From positions 179,340 through 243,339 of the forward strand of contig NZ_FNBB01000007.1 of assembly GCF_900102105.1 (NCBI RefSeq): DNA of 64,000 bases, given 5' to 3'. Source of the DNA: Agrobacterium pusense. Lineage in GTDB: Bacteria > Pseudomonadota > Alphaproteobacteria > Rhizobiales > Rhizobiaceae. Position numbers and translations under genes: made by a program. Positions 1-10,323 of this stretch are shown here, piece by piece (position 1 is the first letter of the stretch; every line of letters starts with the position of its first letter). The notes under the pieces are model-generated. The model was not told where the DNA came from, made no database searches, and saw nothing but the letters and a program-made list of their open reading frames with translations.

Positions 1-19
1 CGGGACAGGCTCGGTCACG

Positions 20-703
20 TCAAAAATCGACGATCTTGCCCTCGGCGAGCGTTACGCGGCGATCCATCCGGCCGGCGAGCTCGTGGTTATGCGTCGCGAT
101 CAGTGCTGCGAGGCCGGACTGGCGAACCAGCGCCTCCAGTGCGTCGAAGACATAAGAGGCGGTCTCCGGATCGAGATTGCCAGTCGGCTCGTCCGCCAGC
201 AGCAGGAGCGGTGCATTGGCGACGGCGCGGGCAATGGCGACGCGCTGCTGTTCCCCCCCGGAGAGCTCGGCCGGACGGTGTTCGCCACGATGCCCCACCC
301 GCATGTAATCCAGAAGCGCGCTCGCGCGTTTACGCGCCTCCGCCTGTGACAGGCCGGCGATGAGCTGCGGCATCATCACGTTCTCAACTGCCGAAAACTC
401 GGGCAGCAGATGGTGGAACTGATAAACGAAGCCGATGTCGCTGCGGCGGATCGCCGTGCGCGTCTCATCCGGCAGGCCGTTGCAGGGCGCATCGTTGATA
501 TAGACTTCGCCGGCGTCTGGATGTTCGAGAAGCCCGGCGAGATGCAACAGGGTGGATTTGCCGGTACCGGAGGGGGCAACCAGCGCCACCATCTCACCGC
601 TCTTCAACTGGAAATCCGCCTTGCGCAGAATGGAAAGCGACGTCTCGCCCTGACCATAGGTTCTCTCGACGCCGGTAAGCCGCAGCACTGTTTTTTTTGC
701 CAT
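20..703 (-). CDS. lolD: LolD, lipoprotein-releasing ABC transporter ATP-binding subunit
   Basis: This 227-residue ATPase powers release of outer-membrane lipoproteins from the inner membrane by the LolCDE complex. Walker A (APSGTGKST) lies near residues 43-51, the signature LSGGEQQR near 147-154, and Walker B (LLLLADEP) near 166-173. Length is normal for the family. It begins 15 bases after the stop of the lolC-like permease gene, so the two are co-transcribed. The pairing with a single permease gene of the LolC/E type suggests a homodimeric permease, as in other alphaproteobacteria; that part is inference. Only 19 bases of the window lie beyond its stop. Confidence 0.95.
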   Translation of the reverse strand: MAKKTVLRLTGVERTYGQGETSLSILRKADFQLKSGEMVALVAPSGTGKSTLLHLAGLLEHPDAGEVYINDAPCNGLPDETRTAIRRSDIGFVYQFHHLLPEFSAVENVMMPQLIAGLSQAEARKRASALLDYMRVGHRGEHRPAELSGGEQQRVAIARAVANAPLLLLADEPTGNLDPETASYVFDALEALVRQSGLAALIATHNHELAGRMDRRVTLAEGKIVDF

Positions 704-718
704 ATTGCGAAGCGGTCC

Positions 719-2026
719 TTATTCGTAACGCAGGGCCTGCACCGGATCGAGCTTGGAAGCACGCCAGGCCGGGAAGATCGTTGCCAGGAAAGAGAGCGTC
801 AGGGCCATGATGACGACGGTGATGGTTTCACCAATATCCATTTCGGCCGGAAGCTGGCTGAGGAAATAGAGCTGCGGATCAAACAGCACCGTGCCCGAAA
901 TCCACGAGAAGAACTGGCGGATGGATTCGACATTGAGGCAGACGATGACGCCAAGCGCCACTCCAGCGAAGGTGCCGACCGTGCCGATCGCCGCGCCGGT
1001 CATGAAAAAGATGCGCATGACGGCACCTGAGCTTGCGCCCATGGTGCGCAGAATGGCGATATCGCTGCCCTTGTCCTTTACCAGCATGATCAGGCCGGAA
1101 ATGATGTTGAGCGCCGCCACAAGAACGATGAGGGTCAGGATCATGAACATCACGTTCCGCTCCACCTGCAGCGCGGAAAAGAAGGTCTGGTTCCGCTGCC
1201 GCCAGTCGGTGATGTAGACCTGCCGTTCCGCCGCCTGCTCCACCAGCGGACGGATGCCATCGACGTCATCCGGGCGGCTGACATAAAGCTCGATGGACTG
1301 CACGACGCCGTCAGCGTTGAAATAGAGCTGCGCCTCGGAGAGCGGCATGTAGATCATCGAGGCGTCATATTCGGACATGCCGATTTCGAAGACACCGGAA
1401 ATCTTGTAGGATTTCACGCGAGGATTGACACCCATCGGGGTCACATCACCTTCCGGCGATATGAGGGTAATATCGTCACCCGCAGTAACACCCAATTGCG
1501 CAGCGAGCCTGGAGCCGACGAGGACGCCGTCTCCGGCCATGAAGCCAACGAGGTCGCCCGTCTTGATGTTGGTGGCGACTTCCTTGACCTTGTCGATGTC
1601 TTCCTGGCGCACGCCGCGCACCAGCGCGCCGGAGCCCGCGCCACCGCGGCCGGAGGCAAGCGTCTGGCCTTCCACCAGCGGCAAGGCCATGGTAACGCCG
1701 GGGACGGCGGCGAACTTCTTCGCCAGCTCATCGTAATTATTCAAGGGCTGGTCGATCGGCTGAACGATCATGTGGCCGTTGATGCCAAGAATGCGGGAGA
1801 TCAGTTCCGTGCGGAAACCGTTCATGACGGCCATGACGATGATGAGCGTCGCCACGCCCAGCATAATGCCGACAAAGGAAAAACCGGCAATGACGGAAAT
1901 GAAGGCTTCCTTGCGCCGTGAGCGCAGGTAACGCCAGGCCACCATACGTTCAAAAGCGGAAAACGGCCGGGCGGTCTTTGCCCCGGCGGAAACAGCCGCA
2001 CCCTTTTCAGCTTCGGCTTGTGCCAT
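719..2026 (-). CDS. lolC: LolC/LolE-family lipoprotein-releasing permease
   Basis: A 435-residue permease of the LolCDE complex, which extracts mature lipoproteins from the inner membrane for delivery to LolA. The N-terminal segment contains FERMVAWRYLRSRR followed by a membrane helix (about residues 40-65). A large periplasmic domain follows, and then three more helices in the C-terminal third (roughly 290-420), ending in the typical FtsX-like tail (PAWRASKLDPVQALRYE). The gene sits directly upstream of lolD and downstream of proS, an arrangement common in rhizobia. Only one permease gene is visible, so it may serve as both LolC and LolE. Confidence 0.93.
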   Translation of the reverse strand: MAQAEAEKGAAVSAGAKTARPFSAFERMVAWRYLRSRRKEAFISVIAGFSFVGIMLGVATLIIVMAVMNGFRTELISRILGINGHMIVQPIDQPLNNYDELAKKFAAVPGVTMALPLVEGQTLASGRGGAGSGALVRGVRQEDIDKVKEVATNIKTGDLVGFMAGDGVLVGSRLAAQLGVTAGDDITLISPEGDVTPMGVNPRVKSYKISGVFEIGMSEYDASMIYMPLSEAQLYFNADGVVQSIELYVSRPDDVDGIRPLVEQAAERQVYITDWRQRNQTFFSALQVERNVMFMILTLIVLVAALNIISGLIMLVKDKGSDIAILRTMGASSGAVMRIFFMTGAAIGTVGTFAGVALGVIVCLNVESIRQFFSWISGTVLFDPQLYFLSQLPAEMDIGETITVVIMALTLSFLATIFPAWRASKLDPVQALRYE

Positions 2027-2149
2027 GTCGTCTCCCTGATCTCAAACTGCAAGGCCGGTCTTTTCCGAAAACCGGCCCATATTTCTGCGGCATCCACGCC
2101 ACGAAACGAGAGTGGACTTCGGGTGAAGCCGCCCCAATTCCGCTCGCGC

Positions 2150-3472
2150 TTAACCGAGCACCCTGTTCATCGCCGCCTCGATCGTCACGGTTTCCCGCTC
2201 GCCGGTCTTGCGCTCCTTGACCTCGACCTCGCCATTCGCGACGGAGCGCGGACCGACGATGATCTGCAGCGGCACGCCAATTAGATCGGCAGTGGCGAAT
2301 TTCTGGCCTGCACGGTCGTCCGTATCGTCGTAGAGAACATCCTTGCCGGCGTTGGAGAGCGAATAATACAGCTTTTCGCAAGCAGCATCGCAGGCCGCGT
2401 CTCCAGCCTTCATGTTGATGATCACGACGTCGAAAGGAGCGACCGAAGCCGGCCAGATGATTCCGTTCTCGTCATGCGATGCTTCAATGATGGCGGGAAC
2501 AAGGCGTGTCGGGCCGATGCCATAGGAACCCATGTGGACAGGATGTTCCTTGCCATCCTTGCCCTGCACTTTCGCGCCCATCGGTTCGGAATATTTGGTG
2601 CCGAAATAGAAAATGTGGCCGACTTCGATGCCGCGTGCCGAAAGGCGCTCGCCCTCGGGAATGGCGTCATAGGCGGCCTCGTCATGCATCTCGGAGGTGG
2701 CGGCGTAATCGGCTGTCCATTCGTCAAACACGCCCTGCAACGCTGCAACATCATCGAAATCGGTGTTTTCGGCGGGAATGGCGCGGTCCAGGAAGCTCTT
2801 GTGGCAGAAGACTTCGGATTCGCCGGTATCAGCGAGAATGATGAATTCATGGCTGTGGTTGCCGCCGATCGGACCTGTATCGGCACGCATGGGAATAGCG
2901 CGAAGGCCGAGACGTTCGAACGTGCGCAGGTAAGCCACGAACATCTTGTTATAGGAATGGATCGCATCTTCCTTGGTCAGGTCAAAGGAATAGGCGTCCT
3001 TCATCAGGAATTCGCGCGAGCGCATCGTGCCGAAGCGGGGACGCACCTCGTCGCGGAACTTCAACTGAATATGATAGAGGTTCAGCGGCAGGTTCTTGTA
3101 GGACTTCACATAGGAACGGAAGATGTCGGTGATCATCTCCTCATTGGTGGGGCCGTAGAGCATCTGACGATCCTGGCGGTCCTTGATGCGCAGCATCTCC
3201 TTGCCGTAGTCGTCGTAACGGCCGCTTTCCTGCCAGAGTTCCGCGGACTGCAGGGTCGGCATCAGAAGCTCGATGGCGCCGGAGCGGTTCTGCTCCTCGC
3301 GGATAATCTTGTTGACCTTGTCCAGCACACGCTTGCCCAGCGGCAGCCAGGAATAAATGCCAGCCGACTGCTGCCGGATCATGCCGGCGCGCAGCATGAG
3401 ACGGTGAGAAACGATTTCCGCTTCCTTGGGGTTTTCCTTCAGGATGGGCATGAAATAACGGCTGAGACGCAT
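2150..3472 (-). CDS. proS: Prolyl-tRNA synthetase, short alphaproteobacterial type
   Basis: Class II aminoacyl-tRNA synthetase that charges tRNA-Pro. I chose the ATG giving [11 protein letters not shown], 440 residues, which is the usual size of the alphaproteobacterial form lacking the large insertion (editing) domain. The open frame extends 56 codons further upstream, but that stretch has no family similarity that I recognise. Motif 2 ([20 protein letters not shown]) and the motif 3 region ([10 protein letters not shown]) are readable. The anticodon-binding domain occupies about the last 100 residues. It is followed after about 120 bases by lolC. Confidence 0.94.
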   Translation of the reverse strand: MRLSRYFMPILKENPKEAEIVSHRLMLRAGMIRQQSAGIYSWLPLGKRVLDKVNKIIREEQNRSGAIELLMPTLQSAELWQESGRYDDYGKEMLRIKDRQDRQMLYGPTNEEMITDIFRSYVKSYKNLPLNLYHIQLKFRDEVRPRFGTMRSREFLMKDAYSFDLTKEDAIHSYNKMFVAYLRTFERLGLRAIPMRADTGPIGGNHSHEFIILADTGESEVFCHKSFLDRAIPAENTDFDDVAALQGVFDEWTADYAATSEMHDEAAYDAIPEGERLSARGIEVGHIFYFGTKYSEPMGAKVQGKDGKEHPVHMGSYGIGPTRLVPAIIEASHDENGIIWPASVAPFDVVIINMKAGDAACDAACEKLYYSLSNAGKDVLYDDTDDRAGQKFATADLIGVPLQIIVGPRSVANGEVEVKERKTGERETVTIEAAMNRVLG

Positions 3473-3660
3473 GACGGCTTCCATTGATGCGGACGATAGC
3501 GCGCGAAGCTGCGGGAATCGCCCCGAATAGAGGGATATTGGCGCCGGATATAGCCGTTTCCGGGGCGGATGAAAACCCGCCATGAAAAGAGCGTTTAATG
3601 GGCATTTCGTTGTATTTTCGCGATAGCTAATTCGCGTCAAAACGCTTTGGCCGAAATATT

Positions 3661-3916
3661 ATTCTGGATAGGGTGCGACAAAATGCACCACAGGGAATTT
3701 TTTGCCGACTGTAACAAATATGCAAAAAATGAGATGACAAGGCTGGGGGTTTGAGCTAGCTTTAGCTTACAAAAGAGGCAGGAAGTTTAAATTCTTGTCA
3801 TTTTCGCGGTCAGTCTTGGGAGGATCAGATCTTAGGCGCGCTCGTTCGCAGCCCCGGTAACGGTTACAGATCACGCGAAAACTGGAAAACAAGGCTGAAA
3901 GGCCTTGTTTTTTTTT
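3661..3916 (+). ncRNA. Candidate small RNA ending at an orphan terminator
   Basis: The roughly 660-base gap between proS and the DUF1467 gene (both on minus) holds no convincing gene. However, a strong intrinsic terminator on the plus strand ends at 3916, and no plus-strand gene precedes it. Something short must therefore be transcribed rightward. A 23-codon frame starts at ATG 3693 but has no clear ribosome site. The 5' end given here is a guess, because no promoter could be identified with confidence. Confidence 0.3.
3889..3916 (+). terminator. Strong rho-independent terminator without a plus-strand gene
   Basis: ACAAGGC (3889-3895), loop TGAAAG, GCCTTGT (3902-3908), then a run of T to 3916. 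The flanking A and T tracts can extend the stem. The T tract lies on the plus strand, so it ends a rightward transcript. Confidence 0.7.
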
Positions 3917-4131
3917 GCCCTGGCAAATTGCCCCGCTCGCTTCGTCATTCCGCAGAGCTCCGCGATGAATTGAGATCAGCAAGCTCCTGCTGTTTGCACG
4001 ATAGATATGACATCCATATGACAGTGTTTGGCCGGATTGATGGCAGACTGCCCGATGCTTAGGCAGTTCCGGGGTTCGTTCTCGGGCCGACCCGTCAAGA
4101 CGCGACTGGGGCGGATACCGCCCCGCTGTCT

Positions 4132-4401
4132 TTAGTCGAAAACGGGAATAATTCTCGGCAGATCATCAAGGCTGACACCGAACCACCAGGTTCCGCCATA
4201 CCATAGGCCACAGATCAAAGCCGAGATCAGGGTCGTCCACAAAACTATCCGCCCGCCCTTGAAGCGGGAGGGTGCGCTGGCGACCGTGCCCAGTGCGACA
4301 TCTCCGTCTTCATCCTGGGTGCGCAGGCCAATCGGCAACACGATGAAAAGCACCGTCCACCAGACGATGAAATAAACGGCGAAGGCCGAAAGAAGCGGCA
4401 T
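4132..4401 (-). CDS. DUF1467 family small membrane protein
   Basis: An 89-residue protein with two predicted membrane helices: about residues 5-25 (FAVYFIVWWTVLFIVLPIGL) and 50-70. Between them lies a soluble loop with the family-typical GLRTQDEDGDV segment. The start was set at ATG 4401 because AGGAGG precedes it at good spacing; the longer frame adds 12 unsupported residues. DUF1467 proteins are widespread in alphaproteobacteria, usually beside proS or RNase J as here. Their function is unknown to me. Confidence 0.85.
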   Translation of the reverse strand: MPLLSAFAVYFIVWWTVLFIVLPIGLRTQDEDGDVALGTVASAPSRFKGGRIVLWTTLISALICGLWYGGTWWFGVSLDDLPRIIPVFD

Positions 4402-4553
4402 GTGATCCTCCTGCGCAATGGGCTTCTTGTAACGCATTCATCTGCGAACCGGAATCAATTCTCGGCAAGAAGCGCAAAAAGCCTTGGGAGGACAACCAGA
4501 ACCGCGCTTTGAGCAGGTGCCATCAGGGCGCTGACGAAGGCGGACGACCTCTC

Positions 4554-4673
4554 CTCCGTCATGCCGGACTAGATCCGGCATCCAGCCACGGCGCGTCTGC
4601 GCCGTGAGTCGAGTCTTTGCGCGATCAAGGACTTGATCGCACTGGACCCCGGATCTAGTCCGAGGTGACGGAG
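4554..4673. repeat. RIME-like palindromic intergenic element, three-stem fold
   Basis: A 120-base imperfect palindrome in the gap between RNase J and DUF1467. The outer arms (4554-4585 and 4642-4673) pair at about 27 of 32 positions. Inside are two perfect hairpins: CACGGCGC/GCGCCGTG (4587-4606, loop GTCT) and GCGATCAAG/CTTGATCGC (4621-4640, loop GA). The cloverleaf form and the CCGGACTAGATCCGG core resemble the mosaic palindromic repeats (RIME type) scattered in rhizobial intergenic DNA. No second copy was noticed in this window. Confidence 0.65.
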
Positions 4674-4713
4674 TGCGGATGATACTATCGCCCGAAAGCT
4701 CCTGCCTCCCGGC

Positions 4714-6381
4714 TCAGACCTTGGTTACGAAAACCGTCACGATCGGCTTCTTGCCCCAGCTCTGGTTGGCGGCGGCGCGTACGGCACGGCGCACGGCTTC
4801 ACGCAGCAGTTCCAGATCCTTGCGGCGGGCGCGCGGAATGCTCTCGACGGCGCCGAGCACGGCGTCATAAAGCGTGTCCTCCATCGCCTCATCTTCATCA
4901 TCGAATTCCGGCAGGCCGAAAGGCACGACATCGGGATCGCCGAGGAAGTCGTAACGGCTGTCCAGCACGACATTGACGGCGACGTGGCCGGCGAAGGAGA
5001 GCTTGCGGCGATTGCTGATGCCCATCTCGTCCATGTCACCGACGAGATTGCCGTCCTTGAAGACGCGGCCATGCGGCACGTCATCGATTACTTCCGCCGG
5101 GCCGGGTGCAAGGCGCAGAACGTTGCCGTTGCGCACCTTCGGCACCTGCGAAATGCCGGCCTGTTCGGCCAGTTCCTTCTGCGCCACCAGATGCGCCGCC
5201 TCGCCGTGCACAGGCACGACGATCTGCGGCTTCGTCCATTCATACATCTTCAGAAGCTCGTTACGGCGCGGATGGCCGGAGACGTGAACGAGCGCCTCAT
5301 TGTCGGTGACGATGTGGACGCCCTGTTCGATCAGGCCGTTCTTGATATCGATGATCGCCTTTTCGTTGCCTGGGATGGCGCGTGACGAAAAGACGACCGT
5401 ATCGCCGGAGGCGAGCGCCACATTACGCATCTCATCACGGGAAAGCTTGGCGAGTGCTGCGCGCGGTTCCCCCTGCGAACCCGTCAGGATCAGCACCACA
5501 CGATCACGCGGAATATAACCGAATTCATCTTCAGCGAGGAACGGCTTGATGCCTTCCATAATGCCGAGGTCCTGCGACACGTTGACGACACGCTTCAGCG
5601 ACGAGCCGAGCAGCAGCACTTCACGACCGGCAGCCTCAGCCGCCTGCGCGATCGAGCGGATACGCCCGACATTGGAGGAGAAGGTGGTAACGGCCACGCG
5701 GCCTTCGGCATTTTCGATGATCTGGCGCAGACCTTCCGAAACCTCATGCTCGGAAGGCGATACACCATCACGCACGGAGTTCGTGCTGTCGCACATCAGC
5801 GCCAGCACGCCCTCTTCACCGATGGCGCGGAAGCGGGCTTCATCCGTCAACGGCCCAAGTGAAGGCGCCTCATCGATTTTCCAGTCACCGGTATGGATGA
5901 CATTACCGAGCGGTGTGCGGATGACCAGCGACATCGGTTCGGGGATGGAGTGATTGACGCCAACCGCTTCGATTTCGAAGGGGCCAACATTGATGCGGTC
6001 ACCCGCCTTGAACGGTGTGATCGGAATTTCCGCGCGGGTGCCCTCATAAGCGCGCTTCGCCTCCAGCATGCCGGCGGTGAAGGCAGACGCATAGACCGGC
6101 ACGTTGAGGCCGGGCCAGAGATCGTTCAGCGCACCATAGTGGTCTTCATGCGCGTGAGTGATGATGATGCCCTTGAGGTTCTTTTTCTGCGCCTCGATAT
6201 AGCTGATATCGGGCAGCACGAGATCGACACCAGGCAGATCGAGACCGGCAAAGGTCACGCCGCAATCCACCATGATCCACTGGCGCTTGCTCGCCGGCCC
6301 GTAGCCGTAAAGCGCCAGATTCATGCCAATTTCACCCACGCCGCCAAGCGGCACAAAAACCAGTTCGTCCTGTTGAGCCAT
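4714..6381 (-). CDS. rnj: Ribonuclease J
   Basis: A 555-residue metallo-beta-lactamase/beta-CASP ribonuclease with endo- and 5'-exonuclease activity on RNA, used in rRNA maturation and mRNA turnover. The zinc motif HAHEDH is near residue 76 and is followed by GALNDLW. A further metal ligand region, VIHTGDWKID, and the beta-CASP motif VHVSGHPRRNEL with VPVHGEAAH are present. Rhizobia normally carry one such enzyme of this length. It lies between birA and the palindromic repeat, transcribed with the nuo-birA direction; a 200-base gap separates it from birA. Confidence 0.95.
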   Translation of the reverse strand: MAQQDELVFVPLGGVGEIGMNLALYGYGPASKRQWIMVDCGVTFAGLDLPGVDLVLPDISYIEAQKKNLKGIIITHAHEDHYGALNDLWPGLNVPVYASAFTAGMLEAKRAYEGTRAEIPITPFKAGDRINVGPFEIEAVGVNHSIPEPMSLVIRTPLGNVIHTGDWKIDEAPSLGPLTDEARFRAIGEEGVLALMCDSTNSVRDGVSPSEHEVSEGLRQIIENAEGRVAVTTFSSNVGRIRSIAQAAEAAGREVLLLGSSLKRVVNVSQDLGIMEGIKPFLAEDEFGYIPRDRVVLILTGSQGEPRAALAKLSRDEMRNVALASGDTVVFSSRAIPGNEKAIIDIKNGLIEQGVHIVTDNEALVHVSGHPRRNELLKMYEWTKPQIVVPVHGEAAHLVAQKELAEQAGISQVPKVRNGNVLRLAPGPAEVIDDVPHGRVFKDGNLVGDMDEMGISNRRKLSFAGHVAVNVVLDSRYDFLGDPDVVPFGLPEFDDEDEAMEDTLYDAVLGAVESIPRARRKDLELLREAVRRAVRAAANQSWGKKPIVTVFVTKV

Positions 6382-6583
6382 TGTTTTTCTTATCCATTCA
6401 AAAAAGCGCGCAGGACGGCATCACGCCGCGCCATGCCGCTGCTATCAGCATCGGACCTGTTGAACCATCTGATCGACCGGGCCGATGCGGAGCCGGTTTG
6501 TCACCCTGCATTTCATGAGCTGCAGGAAAGCTCCAACCTATGGGATCCGGTTCGGCGCGGGTTTTTTACCCGCACCGTGCACC

Positions 6584-7324
6584 TCATCCGAAAAACACAT
6601 CGCCAGCGGCAATGGAGCGTCTTGCGCCCTCGTCCTCATCCAGCAGCAGATAACCATTATCATCAATTCCGACAAAACGCCCGCCGATCGAACGATCCGG
6701 AAAATTGACGGTGATATGTTCGCCAATGCCGCAGGCCGCTGCCCGCCAGCTGGCGATGATGGCGGATACGCCCCTGCCCTCATCCCATTCGCGCAGAACC
6801 TCGGCCGTTTCACGGAAGAGATGGGCAAACAGTTCCTCGGGCGAGCAAGACGCACCATGTTCCGACAGCATCGTAACGGGATAAAGCGGATTATCAGGTT
6901 TATGGGCGATATTGATACCAATGCCGATGACGATGGCGCGCCGGCCGTCAGGCAAAAGCTCGGCTTCCATCAGAATGCCGCAGGTCTTGCGGCGGCCGAT
7001 CAGCACGTCATTTGGCCATTTGATCTCAAGAGCCTCACCACCCGGCGGCAAAACCGCGCGAATGGCGCGATAGACCGCGAGCGCAAAAGCGAGCGGCAGG
7101 GAGCCGATGCGCTCAATCGGCGCGGGATCGATCAGAAGAAGGGAAGCGTAGAGATTGCCGGGCTCTGACACCCAGGCCCGGCCACGGCGGCCCCGGCCGC
7201 CGGTCTGTCGGATGGCGGTAACCCACAGGTTGCCGCCATCGCCCGCCCGCGCCCGGGCGAAACATTCCAGATTGGTCGATGGCGTTTCCGCCATCGCCTC
7301 GTGCCTGATATCGTCGATGGACAT
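6584..7324 (-). CDS. birA: BirA, biotin--[acetyl-CoA carboxylase] ligase
   Basis: A 246-residue biotin protein ligase without the N-terminal DNA-binding domain, so probably an enzyme only and not a repressor. The biotin-binding motif GGRGRRGRAW lies near residue 45, and KWPNDV with the following KTCGILME occurs mid-protein. The start was set at ATG 7324 (MSIDDIRHEAM), 26 bases after the nuoN stop; a TTG ten codons upstream is the alternative. Location directly behind nuoN is typical of rhizobia and suggests read-through from the complex I operon. Confidence 0.92.
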   Translation of the reverse strand: MSIDDIRHEAMAETPSTNLECFARARAGDGGNLWVTAIRQTGGRGRRGRAWVSEPGNLYASLLLIDPAPIERIGSLPLAFALAVYRAIRAVLPPGGEALEIKWPNDVLIGRRKTCGILMEAELLPDGRRAIVIGIGINIAHKPDNPLYPVTMLSEHGASCSPEELFAHLFRETAEVLREWDEGRGVSAIIASWRAAACGIGEHITVNFPDRSIGGRFVGIDDNGYLLLDEDEGARRSIAAGDVFFG

Positions 7325-7350
7325 CCGGCCCGTATTCCTTCGTGTACTGC

Positions 7351-8793
7351 TCAAAAGAAGGTCTTCGCCGCAGCAGTGACCGCGTTGCCAAGTGCACCGC
7401 CGAAGACGATGAAAGCGACGGTGAAGAAGGCCGACAGCGCATAAACCACTTTGAGTTCGCCCGACGGACGCTCGAACTTGTCCTTGGCTTCATCAAACCA
7501 CATGACCTTGACGACGCGGATGTAATAATAAGCGCCGACAACCGAACCGATCACACCGATGATGGCGAGCGGATAAAGCTTCGCTTCGATGGCGGCCAGG
7601 AACACGTAGTACTTGCCGAAGAAGCCGGCGAGCGGCGGAATGCCGGCAAGCGAGAACATCAGGATCGTCAGCACAACCGCCATGAAGGGATTGGAAGACG
7701 AAAGACCGGCGAGATCTTCGACATTCTCGACATTGCCGATTTCCTTGCGGCGCATGGCGAGGATGCAGGCGAAGGTGCCAAGCGTCATGACCATGTAGAC
7801 GGCCATGTAAAGGATAACGCCAGCAACACCAGCCTGCGTGCCAGCAGCAAGGCCGACCAGCGCATAACCCATGTGACCGATGGAGGAATAGGCCATCAGG
7901 CGCTTGATGTTCTTCTGGCCGATTGCGGCGAAGGAACCGAGCAGCATGGACGCGATGGAGATGAAGACGACGATCTGCTGCCAGTCGGCAAAGACCGGCT
8001 GGAAGGCCTCGATGACGATGCGGACGAGGATCGCCATGGCGCCGATCTTCGGTGCTGCCGAGAGGAAGGCCGTGACCGGGGTCGGCGCGCCTTCATAAAC
8101 GTCCGGCGTCCACATGTGGAACGGAACGGCGGAAATCTTGAATGCCAGACCGGCCAGCACGAAGACCAGACCGAAAACGAGACCGAGCGAACGGGTTTCC
8201 GAGGCCAGAACCTGGGCGATTTCGGTAAAGCCGGTATTGCCGGTGAAGCCGTAAACCAGCGACATGCCGTAAAGCAGCATGCCGGAAGACAGCGCACCTA
8301 GAACGAAGTATTTCAGACCCGCTTCCGTAGAGCGCAGGCTCTCGCGGTTGATGGCGCAGACGACGTAGAGCGCCAGCGACTGCAGTTCCAGTGCCATGTA
8401 GAGCGAGATCAGGTTATTGGCCGAGATCATCAGCAGGATGCCGAGCGTCGCGAGAACCAGCAGCACCGGATATTCGAAACGGCCGATCGGTTCGAAGCGG
8501 CCCTGGCCAACGGCCAGGATCATGGCGGTGATGGAGCCGATCAGCGCCAGCACCTTCATGAAATTACCGAAGGCATCGGCGATGTAGACACCGCCGAAAG
8601 CCACACCCGATGCGGGGGCAAAGATGATCCAGAGACCGACGACGAGCAGGAGGGCAACGGCAAGGCCGGTGACCGTCGTTGTCGACTTGTCGCCCGAGAA
8701 GACGCCAATCATGAGCAGCGCCAGCGCGCCGATCGCGAGGATCAGCTCGGGCGTCGCAATGTGCAGACTGGCAAAAAGGATTTCAGCGGTCAT
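7351..8793 (-). CDS. nuoN: NuoN, NADH-quinone oxidoreductase subunit N
   Basis: One of the three antiporter-like proton-pumping subunits of the complex I membrane arm, 480 residues with about 14 hydrophobic helices. The conserved lysine and proline regions of the Mrp-type fold are visible, for example [17 protein letters not shown] and [13 protein letters not shown] set the start at ATG 8793, because the two codons upstream begin with TTG. Last nuo gene of the operon, 18 bases after nuoM. Confidence 0.96.
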   Translation of the reverse strand: MTAEILFASLHIATPELILAIGALALLMIGVFSGDKSTTTVTGLAVALLLVVGLWIIFAPASGVAFGGVYIADAFGNFMKVLALIGSITAMILAVGQGRFEPIGRFEYPVLLVLATLGILLMISANNLISLYMALELQSLALYVVCAINRESLRSTEAGLKYFVLGALSSGMLLYGMSLVYGFTGNTGFTEIAQVLASETRSLGLVFGLVFVLAGLAFKISAVPFHMWTPDVYEGAPTPVTAFLSAAPKIGAMAILVRIVIEAFQPVFADWQQIVVFISIASMLLGSFAAIGQKNIKRLMAYSSIGHMGYALVGLAAGTQAGVAGVILYMAVYMVMTLGTFACILAMRRKEIGNVENVEDLAGLSSSNPFMAVVLTILMFSLAGIPPLAGFFGKYYVFLAAIEAKLYPLAIIGVIGSVVGAYYYIRVVKVMWFDEAKDKFERPSGELKVVYALSAFFTVAFIVFGGALGNAVTAAAKTFF

Positions 8794-8811
8794 GTCCAAC
8801 GGGTCCTGTCG

Positions 8812-10323
8812 TCAATTCATAGTGAGCGCAACATTTTGCGCCGCCTGCAATGCAGCCGTATAGTTGTTTACCAGAAGATCGACCGATGCGGCTGTCGCAT
8901 CGAACACCGGAGCCGGATAGACGCCGAAGAAGATGGTCAGCACTACCAGCGGATAAAGGATGACCTTTTCGCGGGTCGAGAGATCGAGCAGGCTCTTCAG
9001 GCTTTCCTTCTCCAGCGCACCGAAGATCACGCGGCGATAAAGCCACAGCGCATAGGCGGCCGAGAGAATGACACCGGTGGCGGCAAACAGTGCAACCAGC
9101 GTGTTGGCGCGGAAGACACCGACCAGCGTCAGGAATTCACCGATGAAGCCGGATGTGCCGGGCAGACCTACATTGGCCATGGTGAAGATCATGAAGGCGA
9201 CCGCATATTTCGGCATGTTGTTGACGAGACCGCCATAGGCCGCGATTTCGCGGGTATGCAGACGGTCGTAAACAACGCCGACGCAGAGGAAGAGCGCGCC
9301 CGAGACGATACCGTGCGACAGCATCTGGAAGATCGCGCCCTGCACGCCCTGAACGTTGGCGGCGAAGATACCCATGGTGACGTAACCCATGTGGGCAACA
9401 GACGAGTAGGCAATCAGCTTCTTGATGTCGTCCTGCATCATCGCCACCAGCGAGGTGTAGATGATGGCGAGAACCGACAGCGTAAAGACGAAAGGTGCGA
9501 AATAGTCCGACGCCAGTGGGAACATCGACAGCGAGAAGCGGATGAAACCGTAACCGCCGAGCTTCAGCATGACGCCAGCCAGAATGACCGAACCTGCGGT
9601 CGGGGCCTGAACGTGGGCATCCGGCAGCCAGGTGTGCACCGGCCACATCGGCATCTTGACCGAGAAGGCGGCAAAACAGGCGAGCCACAGCCAGGTCTGC
9701 ATGCCGGCCGGGAAGCCGTACTTCAGCAGTTCCGTCATATCGGTCGTGCCGGCCTGCCAGTACATGGCCATGATCGCGAGCATGGTAAGGACCGAGCCGA
9801 GCAGCGTGTAGAGGAAGAACTTGTAGGAGGCGTAAACGCGATCCTTGCCGCCCCACACGCCGATGATGATGAACATCGGGATCAGCGTCGCTTCGAAGAA
9901 GACGTAGAAGAGAACGGTATCCAGCGCCACGAAGACGCCGATCATGACAACTTCCAGCAGCAGGAAGGCGATCATGTATTCCTTGATGCGCTTCTCGACC
10001 GAATCCCAGCTTGCCAGCACGCAGAAAGGCATGAGGAAAGTGGTGAGGATAACGAAGAGCATGGAGATGCCATCGACGCCGAGATGATAGGCGGCGATGT
10101 TGCCGAACCATTCATGCTTCTCGACCATCTGGAAGCCGGGGTTCGAATTGTCGAAACCGATCCAGATGAACAGCGACACGATAAAAGTGAAAACGGTCGT
10201 CAGCAGCGAGACATTGAGAATGTTGCGGCGACCATAGGGGCCGTTCTCATTCGTCAGAAGCAGGAGCACCACGCCGACGAGCGGCAGAAAGGTGACCGTT
10301 GAAAGAATGGGCCAATCGGTCAT
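8812..10323 (-). CDS. nuoM: NuoM, NADH-quinone oxidoreductase subunit M
   Basis: Proton-pumping antiporter-like subunit, 503 residues, about 14 membrane helices. Family landmarks are FVGVW-like [12 protein letters not shown] near residue 135, the [19 protein letters not shown] segment near 233, and [11 protein letters not shown] near 297. Its ATG overlaps the stop of nuoL by one base (TGATG), indicating translational coupling within the operon. Confidence 0.97.
   Translation of the reverse strand: MTDWPILSTVTFLPLVGVVLLLLTNENGPYGRRNILNVSLLTTVFTFIVSLFIWIGFDNSNPGFQMVEKHEWFGNIAAYHLGVDGISMLFVILTTFLMPFCVLASWDSVEKRIKEYMIAFLLLEVVMIGVFVALDTVLFYVFFEATLIPMFIIIGVWGGKDRVYASYKFFLYTLLGSVLTMLAIMAMYWQAGTTDMTELLKYGFPAGMQTWLWLACFAAFSVKMPMWPVHTWLPDAHVQAPTAGSVILAGVMLKLGGYGFIRFSLSMFPLASDYFAPFVFTLSVLAIIYTSLVAMMQDDIKKLIAYSSVAHMGYVTMGIFAANVQGVQGAIFQMLSHGIVSGALFLCVGVVYDRLHTREIAAYGGLVNNMPKYAVAFMIFTMANVGLPGTSGFIGEFLTLVGVFRANTLVALFAATGVILSAAYALWLYRRVIFGALEKESLKSLLDLSTREKVILYPLVVLTIFFGVYPAPVFDATAASVDLLVNNYTAALQAAQNVALTMN

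Noticed and set aside
3767..3982. A 71-codon minus-strand frame in the proS upstream gap
   Set aside because: It crosses the strong plus-strand terminator, has no ribosome site or family pattern.
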